Below, in pieces: positions 17,952 to 28,053 of a stretch of 64,000 nucleotides of DNA (position 1 is the stretch's first letter; every line of letters starts with the position of its first letter). The stretch covers positions 2,494,001 through 2,558,000 of the forward strand of contig NZ_AP019810.1 of assembly GCF_013394305.1 (NCBI RefSeq), written 5' to 3'. This stretch comes from Enterococcus mundtii. GTDB lineage: Bacteria; Bacillota; Bacilli; Lactobacillales; Enterococcaceae. The position numbers and the translations under genes were made by a program. Below the pieces are notes generated by a model. That model was not told the DNA's origin, did not search any database, and was given only the letters and a program-made list of their open reading frames with translations.

Positions 17952-18537
17952 AAATACTGAGGTAATTCTTCATCCTCAGGCTACTGATACCCCGGTTCCA
18001 AGTAAGAAAGAATTGGAACAGGAGTACTTAAAAAGAAGAAGACGGATGATAAAGGAATGGGATGAGCCAGATAGAGTGAAGAATCAAAGAGAAATGTCCG
18101 CAGATCGCGAAAATTCACATCTGGCAAACAGTGTGGAAAGAATGACGACTAATAAAGAAGTGGGGATCGATCCGAATAATTTCGATCCGAGATTAGAAAA
18201 AAACTTTAATAAATTTAAAGAAGCTATGAAAGGAACACAGAAAAATTCTCGGCAGAATTTGGCTTTAAATAATCGACATTCGAATCCATTGCCCAATACT
18301 TTGATGAACCAACAATCTACTCAAACAGCAACAGGTAAAAAAGTGTCAACCTTAGAGAATAGTGGGGCTCAATATCAGAAAAAGCAAAAAGAAGGAAGTA
18401 ATCAAGTAAGATTCGAACAAGTGGGTCATTCAACACGGTCGGGGGCTGGAGTTCGAATTGAAAACAAGAAAAGTTTTTCGATGCTAACAAGTGATGCGAG
18501 AGTAAAAGCCAACATAAAAATATATCGAATCAAGTAA
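17938..18537 (+). CDS. Uncharacterized basic protein, possible frameshifted continuation
   Basis: I do not recognise this gene. From the ATG at 17938, which overlaps the upstream gene by 14 bases, it encodes 199 residues, strongly charged (ELEQEYLKRRRRMIKEWDE) and rich in Asn, Gln, Arg and Lys. Neither this ATG nor the one at 17857 in the same frame has a ribosome site. The frame is open from 17836, so either translation is coupled to the upstream gene or the two were one gene split by a frameshift between 17836 and 17951. The C-terminus (VKANIKIYRIK) is basic. No domain was seen. Confidence 0.45.
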   Translation: MSNFKNTEVILHPQATDTPVPSKKELEQEYLKRRRRMIKEWDEPDRVKNQREMSADRENSHLANSVERMTTNKEVGIDPNNFDPRLEKNFNKFKEAMKGTQKNSRQNLALNNRHSNPLPNTLMNQQSTQTATGKKVSTLENSGAQYQKKQKEGSNQVRFEQVGHSTRSGAGVRIENKKSFSMLTSDARVKANIKIYRIK

Positions 18538-18627
18538 GACAGCAACCAAGAACAAACAAAAAAGAGGTTAGTTTAAGTATGTAGTAACCAATGTGACAGG
18601 CTCTTGATGATAATAATTAATAACAGG

Positions 18628-18670
18628 AAATGGAGGTTACGCCAAATTTGGCGCAACCTCCATTATTTTT
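18628..18670 (+). terminator. Bidirectional terminator closing the accessory island
   Basis: AATGGAGGTT-CGCCA pairs with TGGCG-AACCTCCATT with one mismatch. ATTATTTTT follows on the plus strand. It also lies directly behind the small minus-strand gene at 18669-18785. Confidence 0.85.
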
Positions 18671-18785
18671 ACATGACACTGATTACAGCAGTTAGAACGA
18701 CTGAACCGATTGTCAAAATCAACATTGTCCAAATCACTAATTTTGTGACTTTCGCAAAAGTGCTTGTTTGTTTTTTTTCTCGCAT
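18669..18785 (-). CDS. DUF4044-type small membrane protein
   Basis: This 38-residue gene is easily missed because of its size. On the minus strand it starts at ATG 18785 with a GAGG box eight bases upstream and encodes a basic N-terminus (MREKKQTSTFAKVTKL) followed by one membrane helix (VIWTMLILTIGSVVLTAVI). The layout and the STFAK-TKL block match the DUF4044 family of tiny proteins in Lactobacillales. The function is unknown. It lies just downstream of corA on the same strand and ends at a hairpin. Confidence 0.75.
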   Translation of the reverse strand: MREKKQTSTFAKVTKLVIWTMLILTIGSVVLTAVISVM

Positions 18786-18856
18786 CGTGATTACCTCGAT
18801 TTATTATTGTTAAGTTGATTTTACATGCTTTTCATTGATTCTACAAGAGGGCATCT

Positions 18857-19813
18857 CTATAAAAACTTACCTTTTTTCAAATAATAAGTGGTCAGAAGTG
18901 AAATGATCACGGTCAATAGTATCAACCAAAGAAAAGCATCATCCCTTTCGGCAATTGGTAGTTTAATATTCATACCGTAAATACTTCCAATGATTGTTGG
19001 AATCGTTAAGATAATCGTTAAAGAAGTTAAAATTTTCATAATATTATTTAAGTTGTTTGAAATGATGGCAGAGAATGTTTGGTTCATCTGTTCGACAAGC
19101 TTTAAGCGGATACGAGCGGTGGTCTTTGCTTGTTCTGTTTCGATAATCACGTCTCTGAGGTGATTCATCATCGCGTGATTATTTTTTACCGATTGGTTCT
19201 CGGCTAGTTGTTGTAACGCTTCAAGATTCGAGGCAGTCGCTTCTTTGAAATAAACCAAGCTTTTTTGGATATCCATGATTTGATACAATTGCTTATTTTC
19301 AGTTGAGACTTTTAGTTGTGTCTCCAACAGATCACATTGGGCAAGTAAGGTAGAAAGATAAGTGTTATAGGACTGAGTGATCTGCCAAAGTAACTGCATA
19401 AAAATATTTAGAGTGGTCGAAAGATCGTTTCTTTGAAACGTTTGATGAAAGACTTTTTTCAAAAAAAGTGGTTCGTGATTCGTAATTGTGATAAGCTTCT
19501 TTTTGGGCGTGAGAATAATCGAAAACGGATAAGTATCTACTTGGAAATATCCGCTAGGACTTGTTTTTGGAAAAGGGTATTGTAATAATACCAATGCTGG
19601 TTTTGTCAGCTTTTCTTGATTAAATTCTTCTACCCTGGAGTTTTCTGCATCGTCTAAGACAGACGTGAGGTAATCTTTAGGTATTTGGAACTGTTTGATC
19701 AATTGATTGATTTCTTCTTCTGTGGGTCGCTCGACACAATACCAAATGGTTTCAGCCGTTTCTTCCATTGAATCAACCAATTTCTGGTCTTCAAGTGTAA
19801 AATACTTTATCAT
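18857..19813 (-). CDS. corA: CorA family divalent cation transporter
   Basis: The 318-residue protein has a large cytoplasmic N-terminal domain and two C-terminal membrane helices with the pore signature YGMN between them (IIGSIYGMNIKLP). The family carries Mg2+ and sometimes Co2+ or Ni2+. The ATG at 19813 follows GGAGG; a start 15 bases earlier would overlap that box. A perfect TATAAT lies at 19843-19848 on this strand. The N-terminal region is of the shorter, divergent CorA type found in lactic acid bacteria. Confidence 0.92.
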   Translation of the reverse strand: MIKYFTLEDQKLVDSMEETAETIWYCVERPTEEEINQLIKQFQIPKDYLTSVLDDAENSRVEEFNQEKLTKPALVLLQYPFPKTSPSGYFQVDTYPFSIILTPKKKLITITNHEPLFLKKVFHQTFQRNDLSTTLNIFMQLLWQITQSYNTYLSTLLAQCDLLETQLKVSTENKQLYQIMDIQKSLVYFKEATASNLEALQQLAENQSVKNNHAMMNHLRDVIIETEQAKTTARIRLKLVEQMNQTFSAIISNNLNNIMKILTSLTIILTIPTIIGSIYGMNIKLPIAERDDAFLWLILLTVIISLLTTYYLKKGKFL

Positions 19814-20022
19814 TGGGAACCTCCTCAATACTTCTTTCTTCTATTATAACCAATTCTTGAAAAGAACACATTGAAAGAGACTACCCACTGATCATCAATC
19901 TTGATTTGTCAAACAACGGCTGCAACAACATAATAAAACAGTATAAATTTAAACTAAATGAAATCGTTGTGTAAACTAAATTACGTATACTGAACGCAAC
20001 GATAAAAAAGGAGATTTGTCGA

Positions 20023-20391
20023 ATGGGTAGTTTTTCACCACTTGTATTGTTTTGGTACATCTTTCCGGCAATCGTGATTTTTGGTTGTCAATTTCTAGTA
20101 AAAATATTTGCATTGACTCGGCGTTTCAAAGTCAAAGCACCTGATTTAGCCGTTCCTTTTTTGTGGGGAGGCATCCATGCATTGTCTCGTAATACCGATA
20201 CGTCTTCATTTTTGCCCTTTTTATTGATCACTATCCTTTTAATGGCAATCTGTATCGCGTTATTCCAAGCTTATTATTATGACGAACTTGTGTATTCACG
20301 TTATTTCAAAATGACTTGGCGTCTTACTTTTTTGGTAACCTTAGTCATGTATATCGTTTTGATCGTCCTAAACATTCTTTCGTTTCTCTAG
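20023..20391 (+). CDS. DUF3397 family membrane protein
   Basis: The 122-residue protein has four predicted membrane helices (VLFWYIFPAIVIFGCQFLV, PFLWGGIHALS, FLPFLLITILLMAICIALF, LTFLVTLVMYIVLIVLNIL) joined by short loops. DUF3397 genes sit directly ahead of mraZ in Lactobacillales. The function is unknown. AAAGGAG precedes the start, and TATACT at about 19986 is a likely -10. Confidence 0.85.
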   Translation: MGSFSPLVLFWYIFPAIVIFGCQFLVKIFALTRRFKVKAPDLAVPFLWGGIHALSRNTDTSSFLPFLLITILLMAICIALFQAYYYDELVYSRYFKMTWRLTFLVTLVMYIVLIVLNILSFL

Positions 20392-20398
20392 TATGGCG

Positions 20399-20460
20399 CA
20401 ATCAGGCTGTTAAAAGACTTTAAAAAATCTTTTATCAGCTTGATTGTTAAAATTTTTTTT
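20399..20460 (+). terminator. Terminator between DUF3397 and mraZ
   Basis: CAATCAGGCTG-TAAAAGA pairs imperfectly with TCTTTTA-CAGCTTGATTG, and a run of eight T follows. Confidence 0.75.
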
Positions 20461-20497
20461 ACTAATCAAAAAGTTATTCTCAGATTTCCCATAAAAG

Positions 20498-20551
20498 GTG
20501 GTAGAAAGTGGGGGATTGTGGTAGACTGATTTTAGTTAGTGGAGGATTGGG
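20498..20551 (+). promoter_or_regulatory. MraZ-box array ahead of mraZ
   Basis: GTGG occurs at 20498, 20508 and 20518, exactly one helical turn apart, again at 20539, with a near match at 20548. MraZ proteins of other bacteria bind such 10-bp-spaced GTGG repeats upstream of their own gene, so this is a likely autoregulatory site for the dcw cluster. The array lies inside the mRNA leader or just below the promoter. Confidence 0.75.
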
Positions 20552-20561
20552 GGTAGTTTCG

Positions 20562-20993
20562 ATGTTAATGGGCGAATTTCGGCATAATATTGATGCAAAA
20601 GGTCGCTTGATCGTGCCTTCAAAACTGCGTGAAGAATTAGGCGAACAATTCGTGTTGACTCGTGGATTAGATGGTTGTCTTTTTGGCTATCCGATGAGCG
20701 AATGGAACGAATTAGAGTCGAAACTCAATGATATGCCTCTAGCAAAGAAAGACGCTAGAACCTTTGTCCGTTTTTTCTACTCAGCAGCTACAGAATGTGA
20801 GTTGGACAAGCAAGGACGTATCAATATCCCTAATACATTAAGAAACTACGCAACTATAACGAAAGAGTGTGTCATTGTTGGAGTGTCAAACCGGATCGAA
20901 ATTTGGGATGAAGCCAAATGGCAAGAATTTTCAGAAGCTGCGGAAGAAAACTTTAATGAAATCGCTGAAAATATGATTGATTTCGGATTATAA
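20562..20993 (+). CDS. mraZ: Transcriptional regulator MraZ
   Basis: The 143-residue protein has two SpoVT/AbrB-like halves: [21 protein letters not shown] and [19 protein letters not shown], each with the DxxGR core. It forms a ring and binds the repeats upstream to control the division cluster. The start MLMGEF is equivalent to the usual N-terminus; the frame extends upstream through the GTGG array but that part is unlikely to be translated. Confidence 0.96.
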   Translation: MLMGEFRHNIDAKGRLIVPSKLREELGEQFVLTRGLDGCLFGYPMSEWNELESKLNDMPLAKKDARTFVRFFYSAATECELDKQGRINIPNTLRNYATITKECVIVGVSNRIEIWDEAKWQEFSEAAEENFNEIAENMIDFGL

Positions 20994-21014
20994 GAAATAG
21001 GAAGAGGCTGACCA

Positions 21015-21974
21015 ATGACTGAAACATTTCAACACTATACAGTCATGTTAAAAGAAACGGTAGATGGACTTGCAATCAAACCGAACGGAATTTATGTGGA
21101 CTGTACACTCGGCGGGGCCGGACATAGCGAATACTTATTAAGCCAATTGAATACAGAGGGTCATCTTTATGCATTTGATCAAGATCAGATCGCAATCGAT
21201 CACGCAAAAATCCGTTTGGCTGAGTATGTCGAAAAAGGTATGGTCACTTTTATCAAAGCAAATTTCCGTGAGCTTGAAGAGCGCTTGACTGAATACGTAC
21301 CTAAGGTCGATGGGATACTTTACGACTTAGGCGTATCTTCGCCACAGTTAGACGAAGCAGAACGTGGATTCAGTTATCATCAAGATGCGCCTTTGGATAT
21401 GCGAATGGATCAATCGGCACCTTTGTCAGCATATCATGTGATCAACGAATATCCTTATAACGAATTAGTAAAGATCTTCTTTCGTTATGGAGAAGAAAAA
21501 TTTTCAAAACAAATTGCCAGAGAAATTGAACGGGTGAGAAAAGATCATCCGATTGAAACAACCGGGGAATTAGTAGAAATCATCAAACAGGTGATTCCTG
21601 CCCCAGCAAGACGAAAAGGCGGTCATCCTGCAAAACGCATTTTTCAAGCTGTGCGAATTGCAGTCAATGATGAGCTAGGTGCGGAGCAAGCCTCCTTAGA
21701 GCAAGCAATCCGCTTATTGAAGGTCGGTGGCCGGCTCAGTGTGATCACTTTCCACTCATTAGAAGATCGGATCGTCAAAAACATGTTCAAAGAATATAGT
21801 ACGATCAAAGATTTACCACCAGGGTTGCCGGTCGTACCTGATGAGTTCCAACCTGAATTAAAAGTGATAACGAGAAAACCGATGTTACCATCTGAAGAAG
21901 AAGTGGCAGAAAACAATCGTTCTCGTAGTGCAAAATTGCGTATCGCTGAAAAAATACGAGAGAAAGAGGAGTAG
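21015..21974 (+). CDS. rsmH: 16S rRNA (cytosine1402-N4)-methyltransferase
   Basis: The 319-residue SAM-dependent enzyme has [16 protein letters not shown] for SAM binding, [21 protein letters not shown] as the family signature, and [19 protein letters not shown] near the C-terminal third. It is placed between mraZ and ftsL as usual. Confidence 0.97.
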   Translation: MTETFQHYTVMLKETVDGLAIKPNGIYVDCTLGGAGHSEYLLSQLNTEGHLYAFDQDQIAIDHAKIRLAEYVEKGMVTFIKANFRELEERLTEYVPKVDGILYDLGVSSPQLDEAERGFSYHQDAPLDMRMDQSAPLSAYHVINEYPYNELVKIFFRYGEEKFSKQIAREIERVRKDHPIETTGELVEIIKQVIPAPARRKGGHPAKRIFQAVRIAVNDELGAEQASLEQAIRLLKVGGRLSVITFHSLEDRIVKNMFKEYSTIKDLPPGLPVVPDEFQPELKVITRKPMLPSEEEVAENNRSRSAKLRIAEKIREKEE

Positions 21975-21978
21975 AAGA

Positions 21979-22377
21979 ATGGCAGAACTAAAGAAAGTCC
22001 AACAATATCCATATGATTTACAAGAAATTGAACTACCAGAGCAACCTCTGCCAGATTCACCCTCAGAGAAAGAAATCGTTCTTCCTCAATCTCCAGCAAA
22101 ACGTTTGAAGCAAATCTCTATTTTCGAAAAGCTTGCCGTAGTGTGTATTGCTTTTTCTGTCATCGCACTTTGCGTATTAACAGTGATGTTACGAACTAAT
22201 ATTAGTGGTATGGAAAAGCAAATCGGGGCGCTACAGGTTGAATATAATGAAAAAAATCAAGAAAAAATCAGTTTGGAGCAAGAGAAAAGTGAACTTTCTC
22301 GTACCGAGCGTGTTAAAAAAATCGCAGAAGAAAAAGGGTTGTCAATCAATGACGACAATTTAAGGAAAGTGAAGTAA
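21979..22377 (+). CDS. ftsL: Cell division protein FtsL
   Basis: The 132-residue bitopic protein has a cytoplasmic N-terminus of about 50 residues, one membrane helix (LAVVCIAFSVIALCVLTVML) and an extracellular leucine-zipper-like coiled coil ending near LSINDDNLRKVK. It joins DivIB and DivIC at the septum. The ATG at 21979 follows AGAGGAG and the rsmH stop; the stop is directly adjacent to the next ATG. Confidence 0.92.
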   Translation: MAELKKVQQYPYDLQEIELPEQPLPDSPSEKEIVLPQSPAKRLKQISIFEKLAVVCIAFSVIALCVLTVMLRTNISGMEKQIGALQVEYNEKNQEKISLEQEKSELSRTERVKKIAEEKGLSINDDNLRKVK

Positions 22378-24570
22378 ATGAGTCTTAAAAATAAATTCCG
22401 GCGGTTTATGGAAAAGAAAAATCTAAATCCGATGAACAATCGCAAAAAAGTAGGTATCATTTTATTTGCTACGAGTATTGGATTGTTCTTTTTATTTGCC
22501 GTTCGTTTTGCATACATCGTGATCGGTGGACATGTGGCTGGTACATCATTAGAAGAAAAAACGAACCAGCTTTATCAAGGTAGTGAAGAGGTCAAGGCAA
22601 AACGAGGCACGATCTTTGACCGTAATGGGGTGGCACTAGCAGAAGATGCCACGTCTTACTCGATCAAAGCAATTCTTTCCGAAACATACACGACTGGAAA
22701 CAAAAAATTATATGCACAAGAAAAAGATTTCGATACACTTGCGGATATTATCAGCAAAAACCTTTCAATGGAAAAAAGTAAAGCCTTGAAGGTGCTACGC
22801 GATGGAGCCGAGCAAAATCTCTACCAAGTAGAATTTGGGAATTATGGACGTAATATCACCCAAGAGACGAAACAAAACATCGAAGTAGAGATGAAAGCGG
22901 CTGATGTTAATGGGCTTTATTTCGATAATCATCCTGCACGTATGTATCCTAGTGGGATATTTTCTTCCCATTTTATTGGCTATGCGGTACCGGATGAAGA
23001 AGAAAATGGTCTGGTTGGCCGACTTGGGATCGAATCTGCTTATAATGATATTTTGAGTGGACAAAACGGAAAGATCTATTATCAAAAAGATAATTTCCAA
23101 AATCCATTACCAGGTACTGTAGCAGAAGAAGAAAAGGCAACAGACGGTAAAGATGTGTATACGACTCTTGATAGTCGTCTGCAGAGTTACTTAGAAACAT
23201 TGATGGATCAAGTCAATGAAGAATATCAACCTGAAGAATTGACTGCGATATTGATGGAAGCTAAAACTGGCGAGATCACTGCGATGAGCCAACGCCCGAC
23301 GTTCAATCCTGAGACGATGGAAGGGTTGACTGGTGAAGATGCTGTGTGGCGTAACATCCTTGTACAAGATTCTTATGAACCAGGTTCAACAATGAAAATC
23401 TTCACGACAGCAGCAGCAATCGAAGAAGGTAAATTCGATGAAAATGAGTCTTTCCTATCTGGACAGATCAAAGTAGCTGATGCCACGATCAATGACCATG
23501 ACTTTGGTAAAAAAGGAATGCTGACCATGCGTCAAGCTCTTTCATGGTCTAGTAACGTGGGTATGGTAATGCTGGAACAGCGTTTAGGTGGCAAGTGGTT
23601 TAACTATTTGCAAAAACTAGGATTTGGGCAAAGTACTCACTCTGGTTTAGATGATGAAGTTGCGGGTGCTTTACCAACTGCTAATATCGTTGACCAAGCG
23701 ATGAGTGCGTATGGTCAAGCGATTGGTGTCACGAATTTCCAAATGATGAAAGCTTTCAGTGCGATCGCCAACAACGGCACTATGATCCAACCACGTTACA
23801 TTAGTAAGATCGTTGATCCAAATACTGGAGAAGAAGTCTCTACTGAAACGGAAGTGTTAGGACAGCCATTTTCGAAAGAAACGACAGAAAAAGTTCGTGA
23901 GTATATGCGAGATGTCATAGAAGATGAAAATTACGGTAGTGCTTACGGAGTATATAATGTTCCGGGATACAATATTGCAGCTAAAACAGGAACAGCCCAG
24001 ATTGCTTCTGATACAGGAGGATATCTAACAGGTGATACCGCGTATCTGTATTCGATCGTCGAAATGGTACCAGCTGAGGATCCCGAATATGTCCTTTATC
24101 TGACAATGAAACATCCTAAGACATATGACCGCACGGCTTTAGCAAAAATTGCGAACCCCTTACTGAAACGAGCAATGGATTTCAAAGAAGCTGAAACAGC
24201 TACGCCAGAAGAGAAAAAGACGGAAAATATCACTGTTTCTGACTATCGTAATTTAAATCCTGATATTGCCGCTGCTGATGCACAAAAGAGCGGTTTGCAA
24301 CCAGTAGTCATTGGCGATGGAAATAAGGTAGAAGCGCAATCCACAGCAAATGGGGATGAGCTGATATCGGGAGAAAAATTGATTCTATATAGTGGTGGTA
24401 CTGCATTGATGCCTGATGTGACAGGTTGGTCAAAGGCGGATATCATGAAATTAGGAAAAATACTTGGTGTCGAAGTGACATTCCACGGTGATGGTTACTG
24501 TACAGAACAAAGCCTCGCACCTTATGAAAAAATATCTGACGAAACATTAAGTTTCCATCTAAAAGAATAA
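22378..24570 (+). CDS. Class B penicillin-binding protein (PBP2x/FtsI type)
   Basis: The 730-residue septal transpeptidase has a short cytoplasmic part, one membrane anchor (VGIILFATSIGLFFLFAVRFAYIVI is the region, about 25-49), a pedestal domain, and the transpeptidase with SxxK at Ser337 (STMK), SxN at 391-393 (SSN) and KTG at 536-538. The C-terminus carries PASTA-like domains (about 615-730). It cross-links peptidoglycan with FtsW. The gene begins with no spacing after ftsL and is followed by mraY. Confidence 0.93.
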   Translation: MSLKNKFRRFMEKKNLNPMNNRKKVGIILFATSIGLFFLFAVRFAYIVIGGHVAGTSLEEKTNQLYQGSEEVKAKRGTIFDRNGVALAEDATSYSIKAILSETYTTGNKKLYAQEKDFDTLADIISKNLSMEKSKALKVLRDGAEQNLYQVEFGNYGRNITQETKQNIEVEMKAADVNGLYFDNHPARMYPSGIFSSHFIGYAVPDEEENGLVGRLGIESAYNDILSGQNGKIYYQKDNFQNPLPGTVAEEEKATDGKDVYTTLDSRLQSYLETLMDQVNEEYQPEELTAILMEAKTGEITAMSQRPTFNPETMEGLTGEDAVWRNILVQDSYEPGSTMKIFTTAAAIEEGKFDENESFLSGQIKVADATINDHDFGKKGMLTMRQALSWSSNVGMVMLEQRLGGKWFNYLQKLGFGQSTHSGLDDEVAGALPTANIVDQAMSAYGQAIGVTNFQMMKAFSAIANNGTMIQPRYISKIVDPNTGEEVSTETEVLGQPFSKETTEKVREYMRDVIEDENYGSAYGVYNVPGYNIAAKTGTAQIASDTGGYLTGDTAYLYSIVEMVPAEDPEYVLYLTMKHPKTYDRTALAKIANPLLKRAMDFKEAETATPEEKKTENITVSDYRNLNPDIAAADAQKSGLQPVVIGDGNKVEAQSTANGDELISGEKLILYSGGTALMPDVTGWSKADIMKLGKILGVEVTFHGDGYCTEQSLAPYEKISDETLSFHLKE

Positions 24571-24586
24571 TAGGAGAGAAGAGAGC

Positions 24587-25549
24587 ATGGATTTGACACA
24601 AACATTAATTCCCATTGCGAGTAGTTGTGCAATGACGATTGCAACAATGCCGTTATTTATTGGTTATTTTCAAATGAAAAAACAAGGCCAAGCCATTCGT
24701 GAGGAAGGACCTAAATGGCATAATGTAAAAGCCGGAACTCCAACGATGGGGGGATTGGTGTTTTTAGTCAGTGCGCTCTTGACTGGTATCTGGGTAGGCG
24801 CTTGGCAACAACAGTTAACGCCTACTCTTTTCATCCTACTTTTTGTACTTGCCCTATATGGAGCAATTGGTTTTTTGGATGATTTCATCAAAATCTTCAA
24901 GAAAAGAAATATGGGATTGAACTCAAAGCAAAAATTGATTGGCCAAATTGTTGGGGGAATCATCTTTTATCTCGTTTATCGTGGTGAAGGATACCCTGGA
25001 ACACTGAATTTTTTTGGAATTGCTCTTCCATTAAGTTGGTTGTACGGATTATTCGCGATTTTCTGGTTAGTTGGCTTTTCCAATGCTGTTAACTTAACAG
25101 ATGGTATTGATGGCTTAGTAGCTGGATTAGGAAGTATTTCTTTTCTGACCTACGCAGTTATCGCTTGGCACCAACAGCAGTATGATGTCTTAATTATCTG
25201 CTTGAGTGTTTTAGGTGGTTTACTAGGATTTTTCGTCTATAATCGCAAGCCTGCCAAAATATTCATGGGGGATGTCGGTTCCTTAGCATTAGGAGGATTG
25301 TTAGCAGCAATCTCGATCATGCTCAATCAGGAATGGACATTACTATTGATCGGTCTGATGTATGTCATCGAAACAGCTAGCGTGATGTTACAAGTATCTT
25401 CTTTCAAGTTGACTGGTAAAAGAATCTTTAAAATGTCACCGATCCATCATCATTTCGAGATGAGTGGTTGGTCTGAATGGAAGATAGATACTGTCTTTTG
25501 GATAACAAGTGTAATTACTTCATTGATCACATTGTGGATCGTATGGTAG
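24587..25549 (+). CDS. mraY: Phospho-N-acetylmuramoyl-pentapeptide transferase
   Basis: The 320-residue polytopic enzyme transfers phospho-MurNAc-pentapeptide to undecaprenyl phosphate, making lipid I. Signatures: PTMGGLVFL, LDDFIKIFKKRNMGL (catalytic-type Asp pair), NAVNLTDGIDGLVAG, FMGDVGSLALGG and SPIHHHFEMSGWSEWKI. AGGAGAGAAGAG precedes the start. Confidence 0.97.
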   Translation: MDLTQTLIPIASSCAMTIATMPLFIGYFQMKKQGQAIREEGPKWHNVKAGTPTMGGLVFLVSALLTGIWVGAWQQQLTPTLFILLFVLALYGAIGFLDDFIKIFKKRNMGLNSKQKLIGQIVGGIIFYLVYRGEGYPGTLNFFGIALPLSWLYGLFAIFWLVGFSNAVNLTDGIDGLVAGLGSISFLTYAVIAWHQQQYDVLIICLSVLGGLLGFFVYNRKPAKIFMGDVGSLALGGLLAAISIMLNQEWTLLLIGLMYVIETASVMLQVSSFKLTGKRIFKMSPIHHHFEMSGWSEWKIDTVFWITSVITSLITLWIVW

Positions 25550-25561
25550 GAGATGACGAGA

Positions 25562-26932
25562 ATGAAAAAAATAACAACTTATGAAAATAAAAAAGTCCTT
25601 GTATTAGGATTAGCAAAAAGTGGATTTAGTGCGGCCAAGTTATTACATGAACTGGGCGCACTTGTCACCGTTAATGACGGAAAACCGTTTGATGAAAATC
25701 CTGAAGCCCAAGAATTGCTTTCTTTAGGGATCAAAGTAGTGACTGGTAGTCACCCAATTGAATTATTAGATGAAAAATTTTTAATGCTGGTCAAAAATCC
25801 AGGTATTCCTTATACACATCCATTAGTTGCAAAAGCTCAAGAAATGGGTATTCCGGTAATTACGGAAGTTGAACTGGCTTACGAAGTAGCGGAATGCCCA
25901 ATTATCGGCATAACAGGCACCAACGGAAAAACGACGACAACAACAATGACTGGGTTATTGTTGAATGCGGGGAAATCAGCAGGTATCACTCGTTTAGCTG
26001 GTAACATTGGCTTTCCTGCAAGTAGTGTGGCACAAGAAGCTAATCCGGAAGACAAGATTGTTATGGAACTTTCAAGTTTTCAATTGATGGGAATTACTGA
26101 TCTTCGTCCCCATATTGCAGTGATCACGAATATCTATGAGGCACACATCGACTATCATGGCTCTCGTCCAGCCTATGTCAAAGCTAAATGGCATTTGCAA
26201 AAAAACATGACGTCAGAGGATTATCTTGTACTGAATTGGAATCAGAAAGAATTACAGGAACTAAGTAAAAAAACAAAAGCGAAAGTGTTACCTTTTGCGA
26301 CAGATCAAGTCTTAGCGACAGGTGCTTATTCTTTTGAGGGAGTTATTTATTACGACAAAGAAAAAGTCATGGAGATCTCAGAAATAGGTGTTCCAGGGGC
26401 GCACAATGTTGAAAATGCGTTAGCAGCTATTACTGTTGCAAAACAATATAATGTCTCAAATGAAGAAATAAAAGAAACATTGAGTCATTTTCATGGCGTA
26501 CCACATCGTACACAATATGTTGGTGAGGTGCAAGGACGTAAATTTTACAATGATTCGAAAGCCACAAATATCTTAGCAACCAAGATGGCATTAAGCGGAT
26601 TTCAACCAGAAAAATTAATTTTAATCGCCGGTGGACTTGATCGGGGCAATAGCTTTGATGAACTCATTCCATCACTTGAAGGAGTGAAGGGATTGATCAC
26701 TTTTGGTGAAACTAAAGAGAAATTGAAGGATGCTGGTGAAAAAGCGGGCATACCAACGGTCTGCACAGCAGAGTCTGTGGAAGCTGCGGTTCCTGTAGCT
26801 TTAGAAAATAGCGAACCAGGAGATGTGGTTTTATTATCACCAGCCAATGCAAGTTGGGATCAATATCCTAATTTTGAGATCCGTGGTGATCGCTTTATGG
26901 AAGCCGTTAGAAAATTAAAAATAGAAAAGTAG
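25562..26932 (+). CDS. murD: UDP-N-acetylmuramoylalanine--D-glutamate ligase
   Basis: The 456-residue Mur ligase adds D-Glu in the cytoplasm. It has an N-terminal UDP-binding fold ([17 protein letters not shown]), the ATP loop [34 protein letters not shown], and the C-terminal [11 protein letters not shown] block. ATG 25562 is chosen because an in-frame ATG at 25553 directly abuts the GGAG box. Confidence 0.97.
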   Translation: MKKITTYENKKVLVLGLAKSGFSAAKLLHELGALVTVNDGKPFDENPEAQELLSLGIKVVTGSHPIELLDEKFLMLVKNPGIPYTHPLVAKAQEMGIPVITEVELAYEVAECPIIGITGTNGKTTTTTMTGLLLNAGKSAGITRLAGNIGFPASSVAQEANPEDKIVMELSSFQLMGITDLRPHIAVITNIYEAHIDYHGSRPAYVKAKWHLQKNMTSEDYLVLNWNQKELQELSKKTKAKVLPFATDQVLATGAYSFEGVIYYDKEKVMEISEIGVPGAHNVENALAAITVAKQYNVSNEEIKETLSHFHGVPHRTQYVGEVQGRKFYNDSKATNILATKMALSGFQPEKLILIAGGLDRGNSFDELIPSLEGVKGLITFGETKEKLKDAGEKAGIPTVCTAESVEAAVPVALENSEPGDVVLLSPANASWDQYPNFEIRGDRFMEAVRKLKIEK

Positions 26933-26950
26933 AAACGAGCGATAAAAACT

Positions 26951-28039
26951 ATGAAAATTTTGGTAACAGGTGGAGGAACCGGTGGACATATCTATCCCGC
27001 GCTAGCCTTCGTCAATTATGTGAAAACACAAGAGCCGAACGCCGAGTTTATGTATGTAGGTGCAAAACGTGGTTTGGAAAACAAAATCGTTCCAACCACC
27101 GGGATTCCTTTTCATACCTTAGAGATCCAAGGATTTCAGCGAAAGTTTTCACTAGCTAATGTCAAAACGATCCAATTATTCTTAAAAAGTATCCATCAAG
27201 CGAAAAAAATACTAAAAGAATTTCAACCAGATATCGTGATGGGAACCGGTGGTTATGTTTCTGGGGCAGTTGTGTATGCTTCTGCTAAGTTAGGGATTCC
27301 GACAATCATCCATGAACAAAATAGTGTACCGGGGATGACAAATAAATTTTTGAGTCGTTATGTGGATCGAATCGCGCTTTCTTTTAAAGATGCAGCAACC
27401 TTTTTCCCAGAGGACAAATCAGTTTTGATCGGTAACCCGCGAGCACAAGAAGTTGCAGATACGATGAAAACAGATATTCTAAAAAAATTTGATCTCGATC
27501 CTAAGAAGAAAACAGTCTTGATTTTTGGAGGAAGCCAAGGGGCATTAAAAATCAATCAAGCTGTTACTTCTTATTTGGATACATTTGAAGCGACGGATTA
27601 TCAGATCCTTTATGCATCAGGAGAACGTTATTATCAAAGTATTAAGGAAAAGTTAGGAGAAACAAAAGCAAATATCAGTATTCAACCTTACATCAATGAA
27701 ATGGCAGCGGTGATGGCGGCAAGTGATCTATTGGTCGGACGAGCAGGGGCGACCTCCATTGCTGAGTTGACCGCACTTGGGTTACCTGCGATCCTTATCC
27801 CAAGTCCTTATGTGACAAACGATCATCAGACAAAAAACGCGATGAGTCTCGTTCGAGTTGGGGCGGCTAAGATGATTGCGGATGGAGAGTTGGATGGTGA
27901 TTCATTGGGTGCCACGATAAATGAGATCATGACAGATGAAACACTACAACAAAATATGTCAACTGCCTCTAAAACATTAGGTATCCCGGATGCGTCTGAG
28001 CGTTTGTATCAACTAGCAAAATCGTTAATCATAGAATAA
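26951..28039 (+). CDS. murG: MurG lipid II-forming N-acetylglucosaminyltransferase
   Basis: The 362-residue GT-B enzyme adds GlcNAc to lipid I at the inner membrane face. It shows [58 protein letters not shown] and [24 protein letters not shown]. The ribosome site is weak (GAGCG), which may lower expression relative to murD. Confidence 0.97.
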   Translation: MKILVTGGGTGGHIYPALAFVNYVKTQEPNAEFMYVGAKRGLENKIVPTTGIPFHTLEIQGFQRKFSLANVKTIQLFLKSIHQAKKILKEFQPDIVMGTGGYVSGAVVYASAKLGIPTIIHEQNSVPGMTNKFLSRYVDRIALSFKDAATFFPEDKSVLIGNPRAQEVADTMKTDILKKFDLDPKKKTVLIFGGSQGALKINQAVTSYLDTFEATDYQILYASGERYYQSIKEKLGETKANISIQPYINEMAAVMAASDLLVGRAGATSIAELTALGLPAILIPSPYVTNDHQTKNAMSLVRVGAAKMIADGELDGDSLGATINEIMTDETLQQNMSTASKTLGIPDASERLYQLAKSLIIE

Positions 28040-28053
28040 GGTGGTGGTCATAG

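Noticed and set aside
13634-18627. Prophage remnant or integrative element
   Set aside because: No integrase, structural phage gene, relaxase or attachment repeat was found; the flanks are ordinary terminators.
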